A program made the translations under genes and the position numbers. Under the pieces are notes generated by a model. It saw only the letters and a list, made by a program, of their open reading frames with translations. It was not told where the DNA came from and ran no database searches. Shown piece by piece: positions 1-12,545 of a stretch of DNA of 64,000 bases. Source of the stretch: Lytechinus variegatus (taxonomy: Eukaryota; Echinodermata; Echinoidea; Temnopleuroida; Toxopneustidae); assembly GCF_018143015.1 (NCBI RefSeq), contig NC_054747.1, forward strand, positions 32,765,733 through 32,829,732, given 5' to 3'. Every line of letters begins with the position of its first letter. Positions within the stretch are counted from its first letter, which is position 1.

Positions 1-3000
1 TTTACCTAGAGTTTAAGGGGCAAAGCCCAGTAGGCACATTATTGACAGGCCACCATCTCCCAGCCATAATCTACCTCAACTACGTATAATAAAAGCTAAA
101 AAGAAATAATAAATGTAAGAACTGGGCGTCGCTGTCTATCACAGTTTAAGGGGCAAAGCCCAGTAAGCACATTACTCACAGTCCACCTTCTCCCAGCCAG
201 AATGTATTATGAAATCCCCCCCTCAAAAAAATTAAAATGTCAAAAGTTACTGGGCATGGCCGTTCACCTACAGTTTAAGGGGCAAAGCCCAGTAGGTACA
301 TTATTCACAGGCCACCATCTCCCAGCCAGAACCTACTTAAACTATGTTTTATGAAAACTATTATGAAACAATGTAAAGAAAATGATTGGGCGTGGCCGTT
401 CACCTACAGTTTAAGGGGCAAAGCCCAGTAGGCACAGGCCACCATCTCCCAGCCAGAACCTACTTAAACTATGTTTTATGAAAACTATTATGAAACAATG
501 TAAAAAAAAGATTGGGCATGGCCGTTCACCTACAGTTTATGGGGCAAAGCCCAGTAGGCACATTATTCACAGGCCACCATCTCCCAGCCAGAATCTACTT
601 AAACTATGTATTATGAAAGCTTAAAAAAATGAAAAAAATGTAAAAACTGACTGGGCATCGCCGTTCACCTAGAGTTAAGGGGCAAAGCCCAGTAGGCACA
701 TTATTGACAGGCCACCATCTCCCAGCCATAATCTACCTCAACTACGTATAATAAAAGCTAAAAAGAAATAATAAATGTAAGAACTGGGCGTCGCTGTCTA
801 TCTACAGTTTAAGGGGCAAAGCCCAGTAAGCACATTACTCACAGTCCACCTTCTCCCAGCCAGAATGTATTATGAAATCCCCCCCTCCAAAAAAAATGAA
901 AATGTCAAAAGTTACTGGGCATGGCCGTTCACCTACAGTTTAAGGGGCAAAGCCCAGTAGGTACATTATTCACAGGCCACCATCTCCCAGCCAGAACCTA
1001 CTTAAACTATGTTTTATGAAAACTATTATGAAACAATGTAAAGAAAATGATTGGGCGTGGCCGTTCACCTACAGTTTAAGGGGCAAAGCCCAGTAGGCAC
1101 ATTATTCACAGGCCACCATCTCCCAGCCAGAACCTACTTAAACTATGTTTTATGAAAACTATTATGAAACAATGTAAAGAAAATGATTGGGCATGGCCGT
1201 TCACCTACAGTTTATGGGGCAAAGCCCAGTAGGCACATTATTCACAGGCCACCATCTCCCAGCCAGAATCTACTTAAACTATGTATCATGAAAGCTAAAA
1301 AAAAAGTTTAAAAAAATGTAAAAACTGACTAGGCGTCACCTTCAGTATGAGGGGCAAAACCCAGTAGGCACATTATTCACAGGCCACCATCCTCAAGACA
1401 GAACCTACTATGTATTATGAAAGCTAAAAAAATAAAACAAAAATAAAAGATGTAAAAACTGAATGGGCGTTGCCGTTCACCTAGTTTCATGGGCAAAGCG
1501 AATAGGCACATTATTCACAAGACACCTTCTCCCAGCCAGAATCTACTTAAACTATGTAATATGAAAGCTAAAAGAAAATATGAAAAAATTTAAAAACTGA
1601 CTGGGCGTGGTCGTTCACCTACAGTTTAAGGGGCAAAACCCAGTAGGAACATTATTCACAGGCCACCATCTCCCAGACAGAATCTACTTAAACTATGTAT
1701 TATGAAAGCTTAAAAAAAATGAAAAAAAATGTAAAAACTGACTGGGCATCGCCGTTCACCTAGAGTTAAGGGGCAAAGCCCAGTAGGCACATTATTGACA
1801 GGCCACCATCTCCCAGCCATAATCTACCTCAACTACGTATAATAAAAGCTAAAAAGAAATAATAAATGTAAGAACTGGGCGTCGCTGTCTATCTACAGTT
1901 TAAGGGGCAAAGCCCAGTAAGCACATTACTCACAGTCCACCTTCTCCCAGCCAGAATCTACTTAAACTATGTATTATGAAATCCCCCCCCAAAAAAATGA
2001 AAATGTAAAAAGTGACTGGGCATGGCCGTTCACCTACAGTTTAAGGGGCAAAGCCCAGTAGGCACATTATTCACAGGCTACCATCTCCCAGCCAGAACCT
2101 ACTTAAACTATGTTTTATGAAAACTATTATGAAACAATGTAAAGAAAATGATTGGGCGTGGCCGTTCACCTACAGTTTAAGGGGCAAAGCCCAGTAGGCA
2201 CATTATTCACAGGCCACCATCTCCCAGCCAGAATCTACTTAAACTATGTATCATGAAAGCTAAAAAAAAAGTTTTAAAAAATGTAAAAACTGACTAGGCG
2301 TCACCTTCAGTATGAGGGGCAAAACCCAGTAGGCACATTATTCACAGGCCACCATCCCCAAGACAGAACCTACTATGTATTATGAAAGCTAAGTATGTAT
2401 TATGAAAGCTAAAAAAATAAAACAAAAATAAAAGATGTAAAAACTGAATGGGCGTTGCCGTTCACCTAGTTTCATGGGCAAAGCGAATAGGCACATTATT
2501 CACAAGACACCTTCTCCCAGCCAGAATCTACTTAAACTATGTAATATGAAAGCTAAAATGAAATATGAAAAAATTTAAAAGTGGAATGCCTCTGGCCGTC
2601 TCACCTGCATCACGCAGTTCAATATAGCAGCAGTGCTGACTTTGAATACTACTCTAACTCGCACAAGATGTTCAGTTATACATGGTTACTCTTATGTCCA
2701 CTTTTTATGAACTAGACCAATAAACTTACAGAGATATGATGGTTATTCAACAAAAAACCCCAACATGGCCAAAGTTCATTGACCTTACATGACCTTTGAC
2801 CTTGATCATGTGACCTGAAACTCGCACAGGATGTTCAGTGATACTTGATTACTCTTATGTACAAGTTTCATGAATCAGATCCATAAACTTTCAAAGTTTT
2901 GATGGTAATTCAACAGATACACCCAATTCGGCCAAAGTTCATTGACCTTTGTCCTTGGTCATGTGACCTGAAACGCGCACAGGATGTTCAGTGATATTTG

Positions 3001-6000
3001 ATTACTCATATGTCCAAGTTTAATGAACTAGACTAATAAACTTTCAAAGTTATGATGGTAATTCAACAGATACCCCCGATTCTGCCAAAGTTCATTGACC
3101 CTAAATGACCTTTGACCTCAATCATGAGACCTGAAACTTGCACAAAATATTCAGTGATGCTTGATTACTATTATGTCCAAGTTTCATGAATCAGATCCAT
3201 AAACTTTCAAAGTTATGATGGGAATTCAACAGATATCCCCAATTCGCCAAAGTTCATTGACCCTAAATGACCTTTGACCTTGGTCATGTGACGTGAAACT
3301 CATGCAGGATGTTCAGTGATACTTGATTAACCTTATGTCTAAGTTTCATGAACTAGGTCCATATATTTTCTAAGTTATGATGTCATTTCAAAAACTTAAC
3401 CTCAGGTTAAGATTTGATGTTGACGCCGCCGCCGCCGCCGTCGGAAAAGCGGCGCCTATAGTCTCACTCTGCTTCGCAGGTGAGACAAAAACTGAGTGGG
3501 CGTGGTCGTTCACCTACAGTTTAAGGGGCAAAACCCAGTAGGAACATTATTCACAGGCCACCATCTCCCACACAAAATCTACATGAACTATGTATTATGA
3601 AAGCTTAAAAAAAATGGAAAAAATGTAAAAACTGACTGGGCATCGCCGTTCACCTAGAGTTTAAGGGGCAAAGCCCAGTAGGCACATTATTGACAGGCCA
3701 CCATCTCCCAGCCATAATCTACCTCAACTACGTATAATAAAAGCTAAAAAGAAATAATAAATGTAAGAACTGGGCGTCGCTGTCTATCACAGTTTAAGGG
3801 GCAAAGCCCAGTAGGCACATTATTCACAGGCCACCATCTCCCAGCCAGCATCTATTTAAACTATGTTTCATGAAAGCTAAACAAAAGTTATAAAAAATGT
3901 AAAAAGTGACTGGGCATGGCCGTTCACCTACAGTTTAAGGGGCAAAGCCCAGTAGGCACATTATTCACAGGCCACCATCTCCCAGCCAGAATCTACTTAA
4001 ACTATGTTTTATGAAAACTATTATGAAACAATGTAAAGAAAATGATTGGGCATGGCCGTTCACCTACAGTTTAAGGGGCAAAGCCCAGTAAGCACATTAC
4101 TCACAGTCCACCTTCTCCCAGCCAGAATCTACTTAAACTATGTATTATGAAATCCCCCCCCAAAAAAATGAAAATGTAAAAAGTGACTGGGCATGGCCGT
4201 TCACCTACAGTTTAAGGGGCAAAGCTCAGTAGGCACATTATTCACAGGCTACCATCTCCCAGCCAGAACCTACTTAAACTATGTTTTATGAAAACTATTA
4301 TGAAACAATGTAAAGAAAATGATTGGGCGTGGCCGTTCACCTACAGTTTAAGGGGCAAAGCCCAGTAGGCACATTATTCACAGGCCACCATCTCCCAGCC
4401 AGAATCTACTTAAACTATGTATCATGAAAGCTAAAAAAAAAGTTTAAAAAAATGTAAAAACTGACTAGGCGTCACCTTCAGTATGAGGGGCAAAACCCAG
4501 TAGGCACATTATTCACAGGCCACCATCCCCAAGACAGAACCTACTATGTATTATGAAAGCTAAGTATGTATTATGAAAGCTAAAAAAATAAAACAAAAAT
4601 AAAAGATGTAAAAACTGAATGGGCGTTGCCGTTCACCTAGTTTCATGGGCAAAGCGAATAGGCACATTATTCACAAGACACCTTCTCCCAGCCAGAATCT
4701 ACTTAAACTATGTAATATGAAAGCTAAAAGAAAAAAATGAAAATGTAAAAACTGACTGGGCGTGGTCGTTCACCTACAGTTTAAGGGGCAAAACCCAGTA
4801 GGAACATTATTCACAGGCCACCATCTCCCAGACAGAATCTACTTAAACTATGTATTATGAAAGCTTTAAAAAAATGAAAAAAATGTAAAAACTGACTGGG
4901 CATCGCCGTTCACCTAGAGTTTAAGGGGCAAAGCCCAGTAGGCACATTATTGACAGGCCACCATCTCCCAGCCATAATCTACCTCAACTACGTATAATAA
5001 AAGCTAAAAAGAAATAATAAATGTAAGAACTGGGCGTCGCTGTCTATCACAGTTTAAGGGGCAAAGCCCAGTAAGCACATTACTCACAGTCCACCTTCTC
5101 CCAGCCAGAATGTATTATGAAACCCCCCTCCAAAAAAAATGAAAATGTCAAAAGTTACTGGGCATGGCCGTTCACCTACAGTTTAAGGGGCAAAGCCCAG
5201 TAGGTACATTATTCACAGGCCACCATCTCCCAGCCAGAACCTACTTAAACTATGTTTTATGAAAACTATTATGAAACAATGTAAAGAAAATGATTGGGCG
5301 TGGCCGTTCACCTACAGTTTAAGGGGCAAAGCCCAGTAGGCACATTATTCACAGGCCACCATCTCCCAGCCAGAATCTACTTAAACTATGTATCATGAAA
5401 GCTAAAAAAAAGTTCAAAAAAATGTAAAAACTGACTAGGCGTCACCTTCAGTATGAGGGGCAAAACCCAGTAGGCACATTATTCACAGGCCACCATCCCC
5501 AAGACAGAACCTACTATGTATTATGAAAGCTAAGTATGTATTATGAAAGCTAAAAAAATAAAACAAAAATAAAAGATGTAAAAACTGAATGGGCGTTGCC
5601 GTTCACCTAGTTTCATGGGCAAAGCGAATAGGCACATTATTCACAAGACACCTTCTCCCAGCCAGAATCTACTTAAACTATGTAATATGAAAGCTAAAAG
5701 AAAATATGAAAATTTAAAAACTGACTGGGCGTGGTCGTTCACCTACAGTTTAAGGGGCAAAACCCAGTAGGAACATTATTCACAGGCCACCATCTCCCAG
5801 ACAGAATCTACTTAAACTATGTATTATGAAAGCTTAAAAAAAATGAAAAAAATGTAAAAACTGACTGGGCATCGCCGTTCACCTAGAGTTTAAGGGGCAA
5901 AGCCCAGTAGGCACATTATTGACAGGCCACCATCTCCCAGCCATAATCTACCTCAACTACGTATAATAAAAGCTAAAAAGAAATAATAAATGTAAGAACT

Positions 6001-8730
6001 GGGCGTCGCTGTCTATCACAGTTTAAGGGGCAAAGCCCAGTAGGCACATTATTGACAGGCCACCATCTCCCAGCCATAATCTACCTCAACTACGTATAAT
6101 AAAAGCTAAAAAGAAATAATAAATGTAAGAACTGGGCGTCGCTGTCTATCTACAGTTTAAGGGGCAAAGCCCAGTAGGTACATTATTCACAGGCCACCAT
6201 CTCCCAGCCAGAACCTACTTAAACTATGTTTTATGAAAACTATTATGAAACAATGTAAAGAAAATGATTGGGCGTGGCCGTTCACCTACAGTTTAAGGGG
6301 CAAAGCCCAGTAGGCACATTATTCACAGGCCACCATCTCCCAGACAGAATCTACTTAAACTATGTATTATGAAAGCTTTAAAAAAATGAAAAAAAAAATG
6401 TAAAAACTGACTGGGCATCGCCGTTCACCTAGAGTTAAGGGGCAAAGCCCAGTAGGCACATTATTGACAGGCCACCATCTCCCAGCCATAATCTACCTCA
6501 ACTACGTATAATAAAAGCTAAAAAGAAATAATAAATGTAAGAACTGGGCGTCGCTGTCTATCACAGTTTAAGGGGCAAAGCCCAGTAAGCACATTACTCA
6601 CAGTCCACCTTCTCCCAGCCAGAACCTACTTAAACTATGTTTTATGAAAACTATTATGAAACAATGTAAAGAAAATGATTGGGCGTGGCCGTTCACCTAC
6701 AGTTTAAGGGGCAAAGCCCAGTAGGCACATTATTCACAGGCCACCATCTCCCAGCCAGAACCTACTTAAACTATGTTTTATGAAAACTATTATGAAACAA
6801 TGTAAAGAAAATGATTGGGCATGGCCGTTCACCTACAGTTTAAGGGGCAAAGCCCAGTAGGCACATTATTCACAGGCCACCATCTCCCAGCCAGAATCTA
6901 CTTAAACTATGTATCATGAAAGCTAAAAAAAATTTCAAAAAAATGTAAAAACTGACTAGGCGTCACCTTCAGTATGAGGGGCAAAACCCAGTAGGCACAT
7001 TATTCACAGGCCACCATCCCCAAGACAGAACCTACTATGTATTATGAAAGCTAAAAAAATAAAACAAAAATAAAAGATGTAAAAACTGAATGGGCGTTGC
7101 CGTTCACCTAGTTTCATGGGCAAAGCGAATAGGCACATTATTCACAAGACACCTTCTCCCAGCCAGAATCTACTTAAACTATGTAATATGAAAGCTAAAA
7201 GAAAATATGAAAATGTAAAAACTGACTGGGCGTGGTCGTTCACCTACAGTTTAAGGGGCAAAACCCAGTAGGAACATTATTCACAGGCCACCATCTCCCA
7301 GCCAGAACCTATTTAAACTATGTTTTATGAAAACTATTATGAAACAATGTAAAGAAAATGATTGGGCGTGGCCGTTCACCTACAGTTTAAGGGGCAAAGC
7401 CCAGTAGGCACATTATTCACAGGCCACCATCTCCCAGCCAGAACCTACTTAAACTATGTTTTATGAAAACTATTATGAAACAATGTAAAGAAAATGATTG
7501 GGCATGGCCGTTCACCTACAGTTTATGGGGCAAAGCCCAGTAGGCACATTATTCACAGGCCACCATCTCCCAGCCAGAATCTACTTAAACTATGTATCAT
7601 GAAAGCTAAAAAAAAAGTTTAAAAAAATGTAAAAACTGACTAGGCGTCACCTTCAGTATGAGGGGCAAAACCCAGTAGGCACATTATTCACAGGCCACCA
7701 TCCCCAAGACAGAACCTACTATGTATTATGAAAGCTAAGTATGTATTATGAAAGCTAAAAAAATAAAACAAAAATAAAAGATGTAAAAACTGAATGGGCG
7801 TTGCCGTTCACCTAGTTTCATGGGCAAAGCGAATAGGCACATTATTCACAAGACACCTTCTCCCAGCCAGAATCTACTTAAACTATGTAATATGAAAGCT
7901 AAAAGAAAATATGAAAAAATTTAAAAACTGACTGGGCGTGGTCGTTCACCTACAGTTTAAGGGGCAAAACCCAGTAGGAACATTATTCACAGGCCACCAT
8001 CTCCCAGACAGAATCTACTTAAACTATGTATTATGAAAGCTTAAAAAAAATGAAAAAATGTAAGAACTGGGCGTCGCTGTCTATCACAGTTTAAGGGGCA
8101 AAGCCCAGTAAGCACATTACTCACAGTCCACCTTCTCCCAGCCAGAATGTATTATGAAATCCCCCCCTCCAAAAAAAATGAAAATGTCAAAAGTTACTGG
8201 GCATGGCCGTTCACCTACAGTTTAAGGGGCAAAGCCCAGTAGGTACATTATTCACAGGCCACCATCTCCCAGCCAGAACCTACTTAAACTATGTTTTATG
8301 AAAACTATTATGAAACAATGTAAAGAAAATGATTGGGCGTGGCCGTTCACCTACAGTTTAAGGGGCAAAGCCCAGTAGGCACATTATTCACAGGCCACCA
8401 TCTCCCAGCCAGAATCTACTTAAACTATGTATCATGAAAGCTAAAAAAAAAAGGAAAAAAAAATGTAAAAACTGACTAGGCGTTACCTTCAGTATGAGAG
8501 GCAAAACCCAGTAGGCACATTATTCACAGGCCACCATCTCCCAGCCAGCATCTACTTAAAATATGTTTCACGAAAGCTAAAAAAAAGTTATAAAAAATGT
8601 AAAAACTGACAGGGGGTCACCGTTCACATACAGTGTAAGGGGCAAAGCCCAGGAGGCACATTATTCACAGATCACCTTCTCCCAGCCAGAACCTCCTTAA
8701 ACTATGTATTATGAAAATAGAAAAAACATC
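1..8730. repeat. Tandem satellite array, ~135-bp monomers in a higher-order repeat
   Basis: About 55 head-to-tail monomers, 125-150 bp apart, share a core reading GGGGCAAAGCCCAGTAGG followed by a block around CCACCATCTCCCAGCC and an A-rich tail of variable length. At least seven monomer types can be told apart by their tails. For example one has AACTACGTATAATAAAAGC, one has a run of C after TATGAAAT, one has AACTATTATGAAACAATG, and one starts its core with a shorter GGGCAAAGCGAATAGG. The types recur in the order A-B-C-(C)-D-E-F-G, giving higher-order units of about 0.97 to 1.1 kb (type A at about 662, 1768, 3655, 4915, 5883, 6430). No ORF of useful length occurs. The left end lies outside the window. 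The last monomers near 8500-8730 are more diverged, as expected at an array edge. The array resembles no satellite I can name. Confidence 0.95.
2580..3486. mobile_element. Non-autonomous element with ~160-bp internal repeats, inserted in the satellite
   Basis: The satellite is interrupted by unrelated sequence. An 11-bp inverted pair, GTCTCACCTGC at 2598-2608 and GCAGGTGAGAC at 3476-3486, lies near the two edges. The right end also forms its own hairpin (GTCTCACTCTGC, loop TTC, GCAGGTGAGAC). The interior holds four to five diverged copies of a ~155-160 bp unit that contains TGACCTTTGACC and ATCATGTGACCTGAAACTC. A GCC-trinucleotide run follows at about 3424-3440. There is no coding capacity. 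The left edge is uncertain by about 18 bp, because a second fragment at about 34975 also carries the bases just outside the 2598 motif. The superfamily is not identified. Confidence 0.75.
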
Positions 8731-9479
8731 TCTTAGCATGGCCATCCAACTATTCTGGAAGTTCTAGGTAGGCCTATACATATGGCTATGTCCACAAACC
8801 TGGGTGCAATTCAGAACATTTAAAAGATGTGTTTTTAATTTGGTGTAGATTAAACCTGAGTGACAAAATATAAAAAGGGGATATCAGGCTAGGCATAGTT
8901 CCATAAGATCTACGCGAGGCAGAAAAAAATTCAGAAAAAAAAATTCCTCAGGAAAAAAATATAGATAAAACATTGCTGATGTCTGGGACTACTTTCACCT
9001 AAAAGCGTGACTTAACATATTGCAAATAAAACCTGATTTTTGTTATAATTATTATGACAATGTTTACATTTTGTCATCAAAACAAACTTCGTTTGCATTC
9101 AGTACTTTCCGGGAAACCTTACAATTGATGTATGCATCGCGTCTTTCCTCCTCAGCAGCTGTATCTATCAATCCATACCGACGCTACGGTGGTGTCCCAT
9201 TATATGAAATAGATAGCATCGGTAAAACCCTTGATGCACATTGCACAGGAAATTTATAATTCGTGTTATTTTCCCCCCATGTTATCTAAAATATATTGGA
9301 ATAAATACACAAAAAGTAAAAAATCATACCCAATAATATATTTTGTGATATTCTTAAAATCGTAATCGCGCAGTGGCGTGACGTCCAAGACCTAAAATGT
9401 AGGATCGGTAGGAAACACGGTCGCTCTATCCCAAAATACGCACACTGCTTTAAAATGCAATATGCCGCAGGCAGGGGCT
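8731..9479. other. AT-rich intergenic sequence, nothing recognised
   Basis: Unique-looking sequence to the right of the satellite. A 79-codon open frame at 9020-9259 has no recognisable domain and is not called as a gene. Confidence 0.5.
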
Positions 9480-9640
9480 GACGTCACCCTTCCATAAACG
9501 GAAACTTCCCGCGGGAAATTTTGTGAATGGAAAAGCATCATGGCGGGTTGTTGTTGGGCGTCACGTTATAGCATTGGGTTACGTTGTAGCATCGGTGTTC
9601 AAGATAGGGGCAAATGCGGCTCAATTACATCACTGGTGAG
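9480..9640 (+). promoter_or_regulatory. Possible CpG-rich promoter / non-coding first exon
   Basis: A locally CpG-rich stretch (about 9370-9640) in AT-rich surroundings ends in a good splice donor context, ATCACTG|GTGAGC, at about 9632. An acceptor (TTATTTTACAG) lies at about 10698-10708, just ahead of the Lys/Arg-rich ORF. This would fit a short first exon or promoter for that locus, but no transcript evidence is available. Confidence 0.25.
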
Positions 9641-10757
9641 CAATACCTTTATTATTTTTGCATTTTGTTGTGGACTGTAAGTGTGAACAATTACAGTAAT
9701 GTAACATTCTGTGTGAAATTAGCTCGTTTTTCATCCCGATTATCGAGATACACATGGATGTGGATGTCATGCACAAATGGCATCCTGTAGCGCAGGTAAA
9801 CTACATGCATTACGAATACGATTGCGCTGCTGTTTACTAACCAGCTGCGTACTTTACGTGTGCTCTAATACAATTATTATGTTAAAATAGTTATGATTTC
9901 GATATAATTTGTTGTTGTTTTATAATCTTAACATATCTTGTGTCTTTTTCGATGAAATGGATCCCGATACTACACGTTTTGGTCGGACATCATTTTGCGG
10001 AGGTGTCGGTGTAGCATAGGGATGACACACGAGGTTTTCATTGTGTAGGCCTACAGTAGGCTACATTGGACATGATGGACAGTCAATGGACGTTCGTTTT
10101 TTGTTGTTTTTTCTTTTGTAATTATTAAAACTAGATCTACACATACAAATTTAATTGTTAGGTAGCTTCAGAGATTATATAATTCAAGTATTCTCAACTT
10201 GTTTTATTAATATTTGGTGTAGGATATGTGAAGGCCTGAGGCTATTTTCCTGCTTTTTTTAACCATCTTTTTGGAAATGTGCAAGTTTTGGTAGCTCTGA
10301 AATTGTAAAAATTACTTTCATTACGTCTCTTCCACAGATGTACAGATTTTCCGTGCCCAATACCAGCAAATATCCACAGATCTTTTTTAACCAGAAAGTG
10401 CATGGCAATTGCCTGTGGTATCAAAATAATAATAATTCAATACAGTGGACTAGGCTGGTACTGAGAACCACAGCATTTACAGTTTCTAAAAATGGCTAGG
10501 CTATTCGTTACATGTTTTGAAACAAAATCAACCCCACAAAATATGGATAGCAAAGGAAAGGACATTTTACTGCACAGTGCTCTGCTACTATTGTTTTGGA
10601 AATATGCTACATGTATATTCATATTACTTCTGGTGAAGACAAAACACTAGAAATATAAAAACTAAATGTTAAAACCACTTAAACATATTCATTTAATTAT
10701 TTTACAGATTGCTATCACCAATTTTGCCTACTATTGGAGCCCTTCTTTGGCCTCAAC

Positions 10758-11465
10758 ATGGAGAGAAGAAAGTCACAAAGGAAGAAGATCGAAAGGGAAA
10801 AGGCAGTTAGAAAAGAGTCAGTAGGGAAACATCTGGATGAGAAAGGTCCTAGAAAATTTGAACTGCGAGTCAGTCTCAGATTATCAGAAAAGCATGAGAC
10901 ACAAGAAACGCAACTTGGTAAAAGCAAGAGTGTACACTGGCGACAAAAAATGAAGCAAAATCCAAAGAAATTTGAGACCTTCAAGAAGTTTGATGCTATC
11001 AGAGCTCAGATAAGAAGAGATGAGTTGAAGACGGAGTTACATAAGCCTGGGAATGAAGAACTGCTGAAGCTGTACAGAGCCAAAAAAGCTGAGAAGATGC
11101 GAGAATTCCGTGCAAGAAAAAAACGTGAGAAAGAAGAAGAGGAAACAAAGAATGGGAAAAAGCCAAAGACCCGTGCTCAAATAGAAAAGGAAAAAGCCAG
11201 AAAAGCCAAAGATGCTGCTAGAAAAAGAAGAGAGAGAGCTAAAATGCCCAACAAGAAGAAGAGACAGATCAATGCGAAGCGACGTGAGCAGAGACGACGA
11301 GAAAAGGAGAGACTTGCGCTGGTATTGGAACATGAAGAACAGGAAAAGAAAGAAAAAGAAGAGGAACAATTACGGCAAGAAATAAAACATCTTCAAGACA
11401 AGTTGGCCAAACACGAGCAAGCAAAGCAAACTGCAGCTACATGTAGATCTAAAGTGGCAAAATGA
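10758..11465 (+). CDS. Lys/Arg/Glu-rich coiled-coil protein (ORF A of a two-ORF locus)
   Basis: The first real ATG of this open frame is at 10758 and the frame closes with TGA at 11463-11465, giving 235 residues. The protein is extremely basic and charged, with long runs such as KKREKEEEE and KRREQRRREKERL that suggest one long helix or coiled coil and several possible nuclear localisation signals. The C-terminal 60 residues have heptad-like spacing (EEEQLRQEIKHLQDKLAKH). No catalytic domain is seen. The next open frame (to 12545) is in the same reading frame, so only one stop codon separates the two. They may once have been, or may still be, one protein of about 600 residues. A plausible splice acceptor lies 50 bp upstream. 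I cannot name the family. It resembles the basic N-terminal halves of multi-copy invertebrate proteins. Confidence 0.5.
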   Translation: MERRKSQRKKIEREKAVRKESVGKHLDEKGPRKFELRVSLRLSEKHETQETQLGKSKSVHWRQKMKQNPKKFETFKKFDAIRAQIRRDELKTELHKPGNEELLKLYRAKKAEKMREFRARKKREKEEEETKNGKKPKTRAQIEKEKARKAKDAARKRRERAKMPNKKKRQINAKRREQRRREKERLALVLEHEEQEKKEKEEEQLRQEIKHLQDKLAKHEQAKQTAATCRSKVAK

Positions 11466-12545
11466 CAAAGTCTGGGAAGAGCTAGGAAAGCGATATCACA
11501 GCAACCTGCTGTGTATGCAGACACTGTCGAGGATTTAATTACAAAGGCATCCCCAAGAAAAAAGGAGGTGTTGGAAAGAAGAGGGATTTTGAAGACAACA
11601 GACATAAACAACATCATCACTCAAGGTCTGGCAGCACAACTCCGCAAGCTGAGTCAAAGAAGATCAAAGAAAGACCAACAACTGAAGCGAGCTCTTGCTC
11701 CTGCACTTAAGATAACAAAGAAGTACAGGTGCCAACGCCGTACATTTAAGAAGCTTAAAATAACTGAAAAACTCTTGAAAGATCCTGCCACCAAAGGCCC
11801 TCACAAACGTGCACTGTCAGATACCACAACCAAACTTGTCACTAATTTCTATAACCAACATTCAGTCACTCTACCAGACAAGAAGCTAATCAGCAAGAAA
11901 ACAAAGCTGCCAGCACGATTTCTGACTCGGACGATTGCCGACCTGCTCACCGAATTCAGAAAGGCTCATCCCACAGCGCACATTTCAATGTCAAAATTCG
12001 CTGCATTGAGGCCACGCAACGTGAAACTCCGCGGTGCGATTAAATACAGAGGTTGCCTTTGTGAGTATTGTGCCAACGTAGAACTTAAGATCACTGCTCT
12101 GAACAATCTCAGCCACCAACATAACATGCCGTCCATATTCACAAGCATCTACGACCTCAACTCATCTACTCTATGCCCAAAAGGATCCAACAAATACCAC
12201 AAACTTGAATGCATCAACAGACAATGTTGTGAATGTGGAGTTGCACAAATGACCACTAAGATACAGCCACTTCTGGATATTCACACTGGTACTGTAAAGT
12301 GGAAAAAATGGGAAAAAGAGGCTCTATCATCTGAAGGTGATCAGACTCAGTCTAAAGGTAAAAAAAAGGTGCTGAAACAACAGGAAGGGACATTGGAGAA
12401 ACTGCTGGAGGAGCTGCAGGAAGAGACTGTAACTAAATTTAATTTAGCACTGCACCTGTTTACAGCATCTTGGCAAGGGGACCAGTTCCGCAGAGTATCA
12501 GAAAATCCACCTGAAGGCTGCATTATTATGGTACTAGATTGGTAA
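11466..12545 (+). pseudogene. Transposase-like or multi-copy invertebrate protein fragment (ORF B)
   Basis: This open frame runs in the same frame as ORF A, directly after its stop, for about 359 codons. It has no upstream ATG of its own near the start, which suggests it is the rest of one coding region. It begins with a basic helical region (KKEVLERRGILK, KLSQRRSKKDQQLKRAL). A region with TKLPARFLTRTIADLLTEF and SKFAALRPRNVKLRG follows, then Cys motifs (CLCEYC; CINRQCCECG) that could bind metal. The last residues, IMVLDW, end next to a splice donor-like TTG|GTAATC. A hydrophobic stretch ending in an Asp is a common setting for the first catalytic Asp of DDE transposases, but no later part is found downstream. 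It is either a truncated DNA transposon or the upstream exons of a gene whose remainder is lost. Family assignment is inference. Confidence 0.4.

Noticed and set aside
1-8730. CRISPR-like array
   Set aside because: The regular spacing is of whole ~135-bp monomers that differ gradually. There are no short repeats with unique spacers, and the genome is eukaryotic.
10715-11620. Antisense open frames rich in Phe, Leu and Ser
   Set aside because: Mirror images of the Lys/Glu-rich ORF on the plus strand. Poly-Lys codons read backwards give Phe and Leu.
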